Source: Symsagittifera roscoffensis
Lineage: Eukaryota > Xenacoelomorpha > Acoela > Convolutidae
DNA length: 64,000 nucleotides
Assembly: GCF_963678635.1 (NCBI RefSeq)
Contig: NC_087068.1
Span: 10,360,027 to 10,424,026, forward strand
Reading direction: 5' to 3'
Shown here: positions 41,266 through 53,625 of the stretch, one piece after another
Position numbering within the stretch: the first letter of the stretch is position 1
Layout of the letters: each line of letters begins with the position of its first letter
Made by a program: the position numbers and the translations under genes
The notes under the pieces: generated by a model
The model's database searches: none
What the model was told of the DNA's origin: nothing
What the model saw: only the letters and a program-made list of their open reading frames with translations

Positions 41266-41290
41266 CGATTTTCCTGGTTTTCCTTTGCAA

Positions 41291-41740
41291 GGGATTGCAA
41301 ACACATGCAAAAAGTTGTAATCATTTTTTGCAATTCTAACATGGTAATCCACGTTTTCAAAAAAAAACTTTGGGGCAATTCACCGAGGCAATAGATCGAA
41401 GCTCTCAGGAGAATGTAAACACACCGTCCATCCCCCTTAAATCCGCCAATGTCTGATGTTTTGTTCTTATGTTTGGATACGTACTCGTTGGTTCATCGTA
41501 TATTAGTTACCAGCTGCACTGTCATTTTTGGTCGATTTAATAATCTCGTAAAGCAAAACACATCTTAAATTTAAGGTCTGATTTAAACTTACTGGATCTT
41601 AAGAGACAAAATTATTGTCAAAAACGACATGTTCTTTTTTGATAACCAGAACGAAAACCCAATTATCTCTCTTGAAGGATAAGGGAAGCTCAGTAACTGC
41701 AACACATTCTGATCATTTTTTAACTGTATGCACCATGATT
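41291..41740. other. Intergenic sequence, nothing recognised
   Basis: Mixed AT-rich sequence. No coding-like frame, repeat or motif was found here. Confidence 0.3.
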
Positions 41741-42318
41741 ATATACCAAATGTTTTTAAGCTGTAGAACACAATTCTCAATTCACTAACTAATTGCCAGC
41801 TAAATTTGAGATTTGGAGGAAAAACCGCCGACTATGAACAATAAGACTCACACACCAAAAGAATGGAGTTATCATAAGGCAACAGAGATGATGGCGTTTT
41901 TACGCAAGTTTCTGACTTATCTTCTTACTTTAAGCTTTTTGCTAATAGAGAATGAAACTATGACAATTTATGAACCCAAAAAAAATACTTGCAATCGACT
42001 GCTCTTCTGCGTTACTAATAGCCCATATAATGCCAAAATGAGTTCTAAAAAAACGAAGATTTACAATAAAATTTTATAAAAAATGTCATATCCGCTATTA
42101 TTATTGATCTCAATTACCGCAATAACATCATATATCAAATTTCAAAAAAAAATCAAGTTTGAAAATCACTGCTTCCTTTTTTCAAAAAAAATAGACCAAT
42201 TTTTTAACTGCAATCTCACGTTTTCTCGCTTTCTCTGTTATATAAAAAAATTACGACTGCACCAACTCAAGTGTTTCTTTCACCCTCAATGTTTACTGGA
42301 GAAACTGGAAAAAACTAG

Positions 42319-42960
42319 TTGAAGTTCAAAGGAATTCTACGAGCCAGTATGGATGTTTCACGCATACCAGAAAAACAAAATCAACAAGCTCAAAATTTGC
42401 ATCTCCATCTAAGTGGAACTGCATCCAATTTTCAATCAAATATTGATGAGGCTGCGCGAACTGATTTCGAACAAGCCTTGGAGCAATTGCGAAATCGATA
42501 CACAGGGCCTGACCAGAACCGAAAATTTTAATTGAAATTGGGATGAGGATGTTTCAAATCCGAAACTGAAGATGCACTGGTTTTTCTAACTGATTTGAAT
42601 TGTCTAGCAAGCTTGGCTAGCTTCGATGAGAACGACGCACGAACAACTTGAAAAGATGAGTAGAACTGACGAAAAAAAGAGCAATTCATTGGTGGAATGC
42701 CCTACAAGAACAAAAAGGTTCTTCTACGAGAACACAAAAAATTAACAGTTGACGACCTCTGCTTTATTATTCGCTAAAGATTTCAAATTGACAGACTCGA
42801 AACTGACGAGATTAATATTGTGCAATCTCAGCCATTCAAGCTAAAGCCAGCAAATGAAGAGAGTGAAACTTGGGGCGCATTTCTGGGAATTCATCATATT
42901 TTGAAAAACAGAGAGAGGTCAAAAATTCGATTCATATATAAAAATTTAATTCACCTTTAA
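42319..42960 (+). pseudogene. Retrotransposon gag fragment
   Basis: 42319-42531 (70 codons) reads 'RIPEKQNQQAQNLHLHLSGT', 'EQALEQLRNRYTGPDQNRKF', the capsid helix pattern of the retrotransposon gag family. After a TAA at 42529 the same frame goes on with 'EDALVFLTDLNCLASLASFD' and 'ENDARTT', with further stops. Neither CCHC nor pol sequence follows. It is more divergent than, and probably of another family from, the gag at the window start. Confidence 0.55.
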
Positions 42961-45900
42961 TCCCGCATCGCGGAATTTTTTGTGTACATTGATGATGATG
43001 TCGACTGAAAAGAACGAACCATCGTTTTTCTATGATCAGACGATTTTTTATGATATTGATGACTATCAAAGGGGCGAAAGATCAAGGTCGAAACCAAGTC
43101 TTCGACCAAAAACGTCCTGAGAAAATGGAAGGCAACTGAGCACGCTGGACAAGCTCAAGTACGTTGTTTTGCAAATTGTTGAGCGGCGAGACTCATTTCA
43201 CAAAAAGTTGTTCATGATTTTTAGCCTACCTTGACTATGATTATAACGAAAGCAAGATCCCCCTTTTCTTCTAATGCTCACTTTATCTTCATTGATATAT
43301 TATGAATGTCCTCGTACTGATTATCTGAAATACTGACTAGACACTATTATCAAATATTGATTCATGTTTTTTCTTTGGATTTTGTCTCAAATTTTGCATT
43401 TGTGAAAAAGTAATTTACCATTTTTTCACTCATTATGAATTAGGCACATCCTCAAACCAATTGTGCTATGAGGTATTTCTTAATTCCAGCAGTATTCGAA
43501 GTTTCGACGAAATCAAAACGCTAGTGAAATCAAGGAAAGCCAATTAATTAAGAATGCGCTAAAAATAATTAACAGGAATATATCTTGCGAGACTAACAAA
43601 GAAGAGCTCAGTGTGTTGTTGTGGTCTCTTTTGGTCGAAAATTTTTTCAAAAAAATTAATAAAAAGACTTTTAAATTATTTTGCCCAATGAAAGAGATGA
43701 TTGCTTCTTAAGGCATCAGGCGTTTTAGAACGTCGGCTCATTTAATTATTAAGTGCAAAACTTCTCAGACAGTACAGAATTCCTTATAAGCAATAAAAAA
43801 GACTATCAATAGCGCAGAAATTCCCGTCGACTCAAATGTTGCTTTTCTCTCAACTATGTCGTTCGATATAGTTTAGGATTAAAAAAACGCAAGCCCGACA
43901 GAAAAAAAAAGCAGCTAAGTAGCTACCAGTTTGTATCAAATCATATACCTTTTTTGTAGTAAGTTAATGCTTAACATTATTCTTTCTCCTTGGCGGTTCA
44001 TCTTGACGCACTTACTATCAAACGCAAAGACTTGATAATTATATTTAACACACCCACAAGTAACTTCGCGAAAGGGCAGTTCTCGACAAGTTTCAAGCGA
44101 AACTTTTTTCTCCTGATTTTTTGACTCTCAATCACTGGAAATTTTTGAGCGACGGGTTGTTTTCATTAACAATCTTTTGAAAAATCAACTCAATTTTCCT
44201 ATGAAAATCAAAAACTTAATTCAATTTTTCAATTAACTTTGTTTAATTTTTCCCACTAAGTAAGCCACATTAAATATTTCAAATTCAGAGTATTACTGCA
44301 AATGAAAAGTATGTGTTTTAAGGTTTGAACAGTTTTCACTATCTCCAATTTTTGAATTATCTCCTTTCTATTTTTTCACCAACGTTTCACGTATGAAAAT
44401 TCAAACTGAGATTGGCAGATAATCAATCAACGCAACTGAAAAATTAGAGGATTCCTTTTGTTAAGATTCAAATTTTATCCATTTAGTCCTCTTAAGACAA
44501 AAACTCCATTTTCTTGTCATTACATTTCTCCCTAAACTTAACATCACAGGAGACATAACTTGCATTTGCCTACCATTCCCCTTATTCATTTTCTTTGAAA
44601 AAGCACGTAACAGGGAAAAACTGAAACGAGAAAAGGATCTCATACGAATTCAATAACCCAAAATAGAAGAAAATTTATCTTGGGATAGCATAAAAAGATT
44701 GGAAACAAAGATTATCAAAATTATCTTTCTGCCTTGTATTTATTGTTCCGGTATCTACCTTCTTAATTACGAATAGCTAAAGTTGCCTCAAAAATGTTCG
44801 CTCTTCACTAAAACTGAAGTTTGTTTCCCCACATAAGATTTAGAAAAGTTATCGAAAAATAAATTGTTTATTACCCTTATTCTTGCTAGTGCTCGTATTA
44901 AAAACCCCAAAGGCATTCTTCCTTTTCCTGGTTTTCTCTAAAAGACCAACAAATTTGTATGTGTAGTTTCTCTTGTGAAGACCAGTGCAAAAAATATTAG
45001 TCTCCAATCCTGGCAAAATCCTGGTTCAAGTCATTCGCTTGAAAATTAGACAACATTTGATAACTATTGCAAACTTCGAAAAAAAAATTTTTTTACCTTT
45101 TTAGATTAGTTTGACAATTTATTTTTTAAAGTTTTCAAATACTACTGATTTTTACTAAAACGGAGCCAGAATAACAAATAAACCTTGAATTGAATGTTCA
45201 ATAAAAAAACTCCCTTGCTCCAAACTTTACTCAAACGTTTGAGAAAACAAATCATCCAAACAAGGGTACAGACTTATCGTATCTGAATTTGTGGTGTTTT
45301 CAACGTTTTAAATTTAATCGGCTAGTGTTGCTCAAGCCTGCTGCTGGTTTATTTTTTGTTACTGATCCACTATCAAAATTCATCAATTTAGAGAACAGCG
45401 ATAGACAAGGAAATGGCAACTGATGATCAATGTATGACACAAATAACCGTTGGTTTTTCTTCCGAAAAAACTGCAGTGCCATTTTTTTTGACACCCAGTA
45501 GGAATATCTTTTTCTATAACTGCTGTAGGACCTCAGCTGATAAAGCTGATATGTAAGGTACTAACTTCCTTGCTCCAAACTTTACTCAAAAACTTAAGAA
45601 AACGAATCATTGTCAGGAAAAAAAATTCTGGATCTGAAGACCCAGAAAGAAATGCAAAATTAAGTATGTGACCGAGAACAACCTCAGAAAATTGAAGACA
45701 CCTGAGTAGGCTGGACAAAACAATTGCGTTGATTTACAAAGTGTTGAGCAGCGAGACTCATTTAACAAAAAATGCACATGATATCTGGTCTACATCGACT
45801 ATGAGCCAAACAAAAACGCAAGCCCGAAAGACAAGGATAAGCTAAGTAACCACCAATGTATATCAAATTTTAGTGTTATTACGATCAACTTTTTCTCATA

Positions 45901-48900
45901 CATAACTTTTTCAGAAAAAAAACAAAAACCAAATGGATTATAATATCATCTCGAAAGTTTTCTTGTTTTATTTTTATTCACCACCGTGTACAATAAAAGT
46001 CACAATTTAACTTGATGCATTTACTCTCAAATTGCAAAGTCTGGAAAATCAGATTTGACTTACCACTTGTGCAACTAGAAGAAGCGCAACTTTACCTTTC
46101 CCAATTTTTTTAGTGTTATTCAATGATGATGAAGACAAAAAGGAAACATCGTTTTTCCACGACCAGACGAATTCTTATGAGATTCATGACTATCAAAGGG
46201 GCAAAACAACCGGGTAAAATCAATTCTTGAACCAAGAACGGCACAGCCTGAGAAATTGGAAAGCAATTAGGCAGGCTGGACAAAAACAAATCTGTTGATT
46301 TGCGAACCGTTGAGCAGCGAGACTCATGCTAATGCTAGTGACTCATTTTCTACTAATGCTAATTTTTTCTTCATTGAAAGTTTTTAGGAATATCCTTGTA
46401 CTGATTATCTGAAACACTGACAAGACACGAGTATCAATTTTAATTGTTGTTTTTTCTTTGGTTTCTCTCTCAGCCTCTTCATTTGTGGAAAAATCAAATC
46501 ATCATTTTGCTAAAAGTTATGCAATAGACACAGTCTCAAACCGAGAGTCTACAAAAAAAAAACATTGAAGCATTGTCTATCATTTCGATCGTACTAACGG
46601 CCTAAGTTTTTAACTTCGACAACAATTAATTCATACTTCCTTTCAAAGACCCAAGATATTAAACAATTATAGTTTTCTGACGATATTTAAAAAACGCTAA
46701 CGAAGTCAAAGGAAGTCAGACAAATAAGGACTTTACGATTAAACTTTACTCAAACGTTTGAGAAAACAAATCATCCAAATGACATCTCAAAACAAGGGCA
46801 CAGGTTTAGCGTATCTGAATTGGTGTTGTTTTCAACGTTTTAAATTTAATCGGCTGCTTTTGCTCAAGCCTGCTGCTGGTTTATTTTTCGTTACAGATCC
46901 ACTATCAAAACTCATCAATTTAGAGAACAGCGATAGCCAAGGAAATGGCCATTGCTGATCAATGTATGACACAAGTAACCTCAAACCAAGAGTATACAAG
47001 GAAAACGTTGAAGCATTGTCTATCATTTTGATCGTACTAACGGCCTAGGATACGTTTTTAGCTTCGACAACAATTAATTCATATTTCCTTTCAAAGACGC
47101 AAGATTCGAACAATTTTTGTTTTCTGACGATATTTAAAAAACGCTAAGGAAGTCAAAGGTAGCAACACATTTAAGGATGCACTATTAATTAATTTACAGA
47201 GCTATTACTTGCAACACTAACAAAGAGAAGCAAATTGTGTTGTTGCGGTCTTGTTTGGTCAAAAACTAGCTTTTGAAGCATTGCCTAGAACGTAAACAGC
47301 TTTTGCTCAACACAAGTTAATTCTGCTATCAGGGTTTCAACTTTATTTTATGTTAGTATTGAAAAGAGTGCTCATAACCTATAACAAGTTTGCTGAAATT
47401 TTTTGTTTTATTCTTCATTAATGTTGCTGTCTCCTTGGTACAGTTGCACACCTTCAGCGCCCATATCTCAAAATCATCTGTCTGTTAAAAAAAACGTTAG
47501 AAGCAATAAAAAAAGACTATCGACTACGCAGAAGTTACCTTGGACTCAAAAGTTAATTTTCTCTCAACTATGTCGTTCGATTTTGTTTAGCATGAACCAG
47601 ACAAAAACGCAAGCTTGACCGAAAAGTGCAGCTAAGTTACTACCAATTTATATCAAATCTTGATGTTATTGCGATGATTTTCTATTTATAAACCACTACA
47701 AACAATCCAAATACGTTTTATGTATTGTCTTATTGATTAGCCGTACTCTTTCTCATTCATGGTTTAGCCTGACGCATTTACCTTCAAATTGCGAAGTCTT
47801 GCAAATCATAAATAACGTACCCACTTGTAATTTCCCGGCAATTTTCAAGCACAAATTTACTTTTTCCGTTGTTATGCCTCTCAATTAGCGGATTTTTTTG
47901 AGCGATGGTCTGTTTTTGATAACAGTCTTTTAAAAATATCAACCCAAAATTTGTATAAAAATCAAAAATTTTGTTTAATTTTTCGTTTAATTTCGTTTAC
48001 TTTTTCCACTTCAGTAGGTCCCATGATCTATTTTGAATTCAGAACAATACTCTAAAAAATAACTTTATGTTTTTAGAATTAAATATATTTTTCAATCTCC
48101 AACTTTTGGTTTATCTGCTTTTTTTATTTCACTAACGTTTCACGTGTGAAAATTCAAATTGAGATTGACTCATTTCACAACAAATGCACATGATGTATAG
48201 CCTAAGAGGACTATGAGTACAACGAAAGCATACTTACCTTTTCTACTAATGCTTATTTTATGTTACTTGAGTTATTAGAAATGTCCTTGTACTGGTCATC
48301 TGAAAAATTGGCTAGACACTAGCATCAAAACTTAGTTCCTGTTGTTTCTTTGATTTCATCAACTCAAATTTTGCACTTGTGGAAGAATCACCTCATTAAA
48401 CCGAGAGCTTCAAACAAAACTGGGATGCAAGGACTATCATTCCGATGGTACTAAACGTTTAAGAAACCGGTTTATTTTTGTCAAATGGTATTTCAAAGTT
48501 CATTGAGACTACCCTAGCTATGGTAACAATTGTATTTATTTGACGGTACCGAAAACGCTAGCGGAATCATGTCGAAAGCCACAATAAAGAATGCAGTTCT
48601 GTTAGGCTTACAGGAATATTTCATTCAAGGCAATTTCTCTGAGAAAGACTACGAGTGTAGTTGCAGTTTCTACTGGTTGATAATTACCTCCAAACAGAAT
48701 GTCCTCAAACTCTGTCTTCTCTGCTGCTATAAAAATATCGCAAAAAGCATTTTTGTTGTTGATGTTTCAACTGGTCACTAAATTACTTTTGGAAATAATG
48801 CCCATAATCTCGGCATCTATTAGAAATGAAGAGTTTTATTTTTTTTCATCGCCATAATGATAGCATCTCTTTAGTACTGTAGCAGACCTTCATCAGAAAA

Positions 48901-51900
48901 TTGTACAGCGGTCTTTTTTTAAAAGAAATTTAATTGCCTTCTCAGGTATTACTCACTTAAGAGGGTCAGTTTATCCAGGCGCTCAGTGCGTTAATTTTAA
49001 GATAAAACAAAACTAAACAACAGTTAAAAAGGACCATCGTTACAGCAGAAGTTACCTTCGAAAAGACAGTTACCTTTTGTCCCAACTATGTTTTTCAATG
49101 AAGTTTAGCATGAGCCAAACAAAAGTTTAGCATGAGCCCGGCAGACAAAGAGAAGCTGAGTAACCACCAATTTATATCAAATTTTAATTTTTTTTCCATC
49201 AACTTTTCCTACCAACCCTTTTTTTCAGAAAAAAAAAACAAAAAAACCAAACTGATTATATTATCATCTGGAAAGTTTTCTGGCATTATTTTGTTCAACA
49301 CTGTATTCATAAACAGTCACAATTTAACTTGCTGCATTTTTTCTCTGATTTGACTTACCCCCGGTGCAACTCGCAGGAACGCGACCCCCGACAAACTTTG
49401 GGCAGAACTTTACCTTTCCCGATGTTTTTAAGGTGTTTCAATGATGATGAAGACAAAAACAAACCATCGTTTTCTGCTACCAGACTAAATCTGATGAGAC
49501 TCAAGACTGTCAAAGGGGCAAAAGACCAGTGGGGAAATCAAGTCTTGGACCAAGAACGGCACTGCCTCAGAAAATGGAAAGCAGCTGGGCAGGCTGTACA
49601 CACACGAGTACATTGTTTTGCAAATTGTTGAGCATCGAGACTCATTTCACAAAAGGTTGTACGTGATATCTAACCTACTTCGACTATGAATAAAACGAAA
49701 GCAAGATCCCCTTTGTCTACTTATGCTAATTTTATCTTCATTCAAATGTTATGAATGTTCTTGTACTGATTATCTGAAACGCTGACTAGACACCAGTATC
49801 AAATTTGATTCTTGTTGTTTTCTTTGGGTTCTATCACAAGTTTTGAATTTAAGGAAGAATCAAATCATCAGTTTATAAAAATTTTTGCACTAGACAGTCT
49901 CAAACCGAGAGTCTACAAAGCAAACGTTGAAGCATTGATTATCATTTCGATCGTACTAATGCCTGGGATACGTTTTTAACGTCGAGAACAATTAGTCCAA
50001 ATTTCCTTCCAACTACCCAAGATATTGAACAATTATTTTTTTGACCTTATCTAAAAACGCTAGCGAAGTCAGAGGAAGGCACACAATGAAGGATGCGCGA
50101 TTAATTAATTAACGGGACTAATTCTTTTAAGACTAACGAAGAGAAGCTCAGTGTGTTGTTGCGGTCTCGTTTGGTCAAAAATTACGTTTTAAAAGATTTC
50201 CCAGAAACTGAACAACTTTTGCTGTAATTGAAACTCAAAACAAGTTATTTGTGTTGTTAGGGTTCCAACTGTACTTCGTGTTACATTTGAAAAGAGTGCC
50301 CATAACCTCAGCCTATAACAAGGTTGCTGAAATTTAACACCTTTTTCTTCATTATTGTTGATGTCTCCTTAATACAGTTGCATACCTTCAGCGCCAGTCT
50401 GTCTGTCAAGAAAATTTGTTGCTTCTTAAGGTATTAACCGTTTTAGAACGTCAGTTTATCAAAATACCAAGTGCAAAACCTCTCATATAAAACAAAAACC
50501 TTAGAAGCAATAGAAAAAGACCATCGACTACGCAGAAGTTACCTTCGACTCAAAAGTCATTTTCTCTCAACGATGTTGTTCGATACAGTTTAACATGAAC
50601 CAAACAAAATTGCAAGCCTGACAGAAAAAGAGCTGCTAAGTAACTACGAATTCATATCAAATCTTGATGTTATTGCGATAAATTTTTTGTATTATTTAAT
50701 GCTTAGCCAAATTTTTCTCATCGTGGTTTAGCCTGATGCACTTACCATCAAAACGCAAAGTCTTGCAAATCAAGTTTAACTTACCCACTAGCAACTTTGC
50801 GCAAGCGCGTCTCCGACAAATTTCAAGCAAAAATGTACTTTACCGATGTTATGGCTCTCAATCACCTTTTTTTCTTGAGCGACGGACTCTTTTTGAGAAC
50901 AGTCTTTTGAAAGATCAACCCAAATTTTTTTTTACAAACAATAACTTTGTTTATTTTTTTGTTTTCAATGTGGTCCACGTTCCGTATCTTATTAAGTCAC
51001 ATGAAAGTTTTTGTAATTCACCAATGCTTCCTATTTTGAAATTCAAACTGAGATTGACAGATCATAAATCAACGCAACCGGAAACTAGAAGATTTTTTGT
51101 TAGGATTTATCATCAATCTCAAATAATATGCAATATACTGTAACAAACCGAGAGTCTTCAAAAAAATTGGGGATCAAGGACTATCATTTCGATCGTATTA
51201 ACGGTCTAGGAAACGGGTTTAACTTCAACAAATGGTAGTTCAACTTTCATTGAAATTAGCCTAGCCATTAACAATTAAGTTTATTTGACGATAAGAAAGA
51301 CGCTAGCAAAATCAAATGGAGCCCTACAATTAAGGAAGCAATATTGTTCGAACTACAGGAATATTTCATTGAGACAACTTCTCAGAACAAATTTAGTAAA
51401 ATTGCAAATTCTACTCCTTGAAAATTACCCCCTAATAGAATACGCACAACCTCAGTCTCTTCTGCTACCAAAAAAACTAAAACAGGCTTTTTGTTACTGA
51501 GGTTCCAGCTGTCCTTTAAATACTACTGAAAGGATGCCCATATTTTCGGCATCTAATACGACTAGAAAGTTTTAACATATTGATATCATCTTCATAGTAC
51601 AGCAGCAGACCTTCAGCGCAGAATTGTACAATAATCTGCATATTTTAAAACGTTTAATTGCCTCCTAAGGTATCATTCGCGTTTGAACGTCAGTCTATCC
51701 AAAGGGTAGGTGCAATAACTCTGAGATGAATCATAAACACACAGAAAAAATTAAAAAAGACTATCGTTCTAGCAGAAGTTACCTTCGAATCGAAAGTTAC
51801 TTTTGCTCTAAGCTCTGTCATTCAATGAAGTTTAGAATGATCAAAAAGAAAACGCAAGCCCGATGGACAAAAAGAAGCTAAGTTTTTACCAGTTTTTGTC

Positions 51901-53429
51901 AAACTTTGATATTATTAACTCGTCATTTTTTCATAACCCAGTTTCTTCAGAAAAAAAATTTTAAAAAATTATTATTTTTTTCATCTGGAATTTTTTCTTG
52001 TAGTATTTTTGTGCACCACTGTATTCAATAACTTTCACGGTTTAGCTTGTTTAATTTATTCTCAAAACGCAAAGCCTTGAAAGTCAAGCTTGACTTACCC
52101 CCGCTGCATCCTGCGCATGCGCGAATCCCGACAAGATTTGCGCAGAACTTTGCATTTTCCGATTTTTTTTGCTCTACGTTTTTCTAATCCTTCTCCCTTC
52201 AGTTGTCATTCATTTTTTTTCTGGTAAAAAAACACATGAAAGAAATGTAATAAAGCATAGTTCGCTACACAATTAGAGTGTTTTGAAAATAGAAAAAATT
52301 GTTCATGGTTTCCGTTTCTTAAATTATTTTGCTTATTGTTTTTCCAATCCTTCAAGTGCAAGAACTCAAACTGAGGTTGACAAATAACCAAGCAACGCAA
52401 CTGGAGAACTATTGGTTTTTCTGTTAAGGTTTAAATTATATTCCTTTTGGCTCTAATAGGACAAAAAGCACAATAGCATAATCTCCTTCCCTTCCCAACC
52501 TTAATATCAATTCCTGTCACCAAGCGTTTCCCTAAGTTTTAACATCTCAGATACATAACATGCAATAACCTACGTTTCCTTAAATTTACTATCCAATAAA
52601 AAGCGTGCAACAGGGATAGACACAAAAGAACAATGTTCGCTTAGCAAATCGATGACACAAAAAAAATAAAAAATTTAACTTGGTATAGCCTGACGAAATT
52701 GAAAACATAAATTATCGTGAGGATCTTAACTCCTTGTAATTTTTCCACTGTTACGAAAAAAAAAGTTTCCTCAAACATTTTTGCACTACATTTAAAATCC
52801 GACTTCAACCCACACACATTTTACGAAAAGTTTTTGTACTTCACAATGTTTATTAATTTTATCCTAGCTTATAGCTGTAGTAAATAACACCAAAGGAACT
52901 CTTCTTTTTCGTAGCTTCCTCAAGTAGTTTCTATTGTACATCCCAATTAGGTTTGCACCTTTTATTCAGAGCGAAAAAACTGGTCTTCGACCCAGGTAAA
53001 ATCCTGGTCATAGTCATTGGCCAAAAAAAAAGACAACGTTTATCCCCTATTGCAACTTCTGCAATCATTTTTATAATTTTTTTCAAATTTTTTGACATAC
53101 AAAAATAAATTAAAAAAAAACAAGACAAACTGAGCTCTACTAAAACAAATTTAGGAAAGAGTGAATGTCTTGAGGAGATAATTCCATTAGAATTTCTTAT
53201 CAACCACACTCTACTTGGAGTTTTAGGAGAAAACATCCAACCGACATCCTGAAACAAGGGGCTACACTTTGCGTAACATAATTTTGTTTTTGCGTAACAT
53301 TCTTGGTAAACTCCTTCAGCATTTTCTTTTTCTTTTTTCTCATTCTTTTTTCTTTCTCATTATTGATTATTGGTAGAGTCCCTCATGCTTGAAGAACCGA
53401 ATGCTTGAAATTTATTTTAGCTTACTTTC

Positions 53430-53625
53430 AGCCAATCAGAATGGACATTCAAAATCTTAAAGTAAATCGTGAAAATCTCAACGTAAGAAAATAAATCCAG
53501 GCCATTAGTGTTAATATTGACCGATTAGATAATAAGCAGATGAGTTTTCAAGACTATGATGATTTTGACCTCATTAATTTTGATAATTATCTGAATATTA
53601 TTGCGGTTGTAACCCGCAATTTGTA
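53430..53625 (+). other. Short coding-like remnant, unknown
   Basis: Frame from ATG 53441 reads 'MDIQNLKVNRENLNVRK', then a TAA, then 'IQAISVNIDRLDNKQMSFQD' and an acidic stretch, to 53625. Amino-acid composition is more protein-like than the surroundings, but there is no recognised domain. It may be a leftover of a transposon ORF in the repeat array. Confidence 0.2.

Larger units (their letters stand above)
38990..41290 (-). mobile_element. MULE-type DNA transposon, degenerate
   Basis: A broken FLYWCH-MULE transposase on the minus strand (39862-40888) lies between two inverted blocks of short degenerate motifs. Left, 39008-39115: repeats of 'aagatccc', 'aagatacc'. Right, 41150-41265: 'gggatctttt', 'ggtatggtatcttttg', the complement. 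Mutator-like elements often have long TIRs with subterminal repeats. No clear 8-10 bp target duplication was found. Total about 2.3 kb. Confidence 0.72.

Noticed and set aside
48530-48781. 83-codon plus-strand frame
   Set aside because: The equivalent DNA at 51.28 kb reads in another frame with different residues, so there is no conserved protein.
50736-51143. 135-codon plus-strand frame in the repeat array
   Set aside because: It spans repeat blocks that are not open in the other copies, so it is most likely a chance opening.
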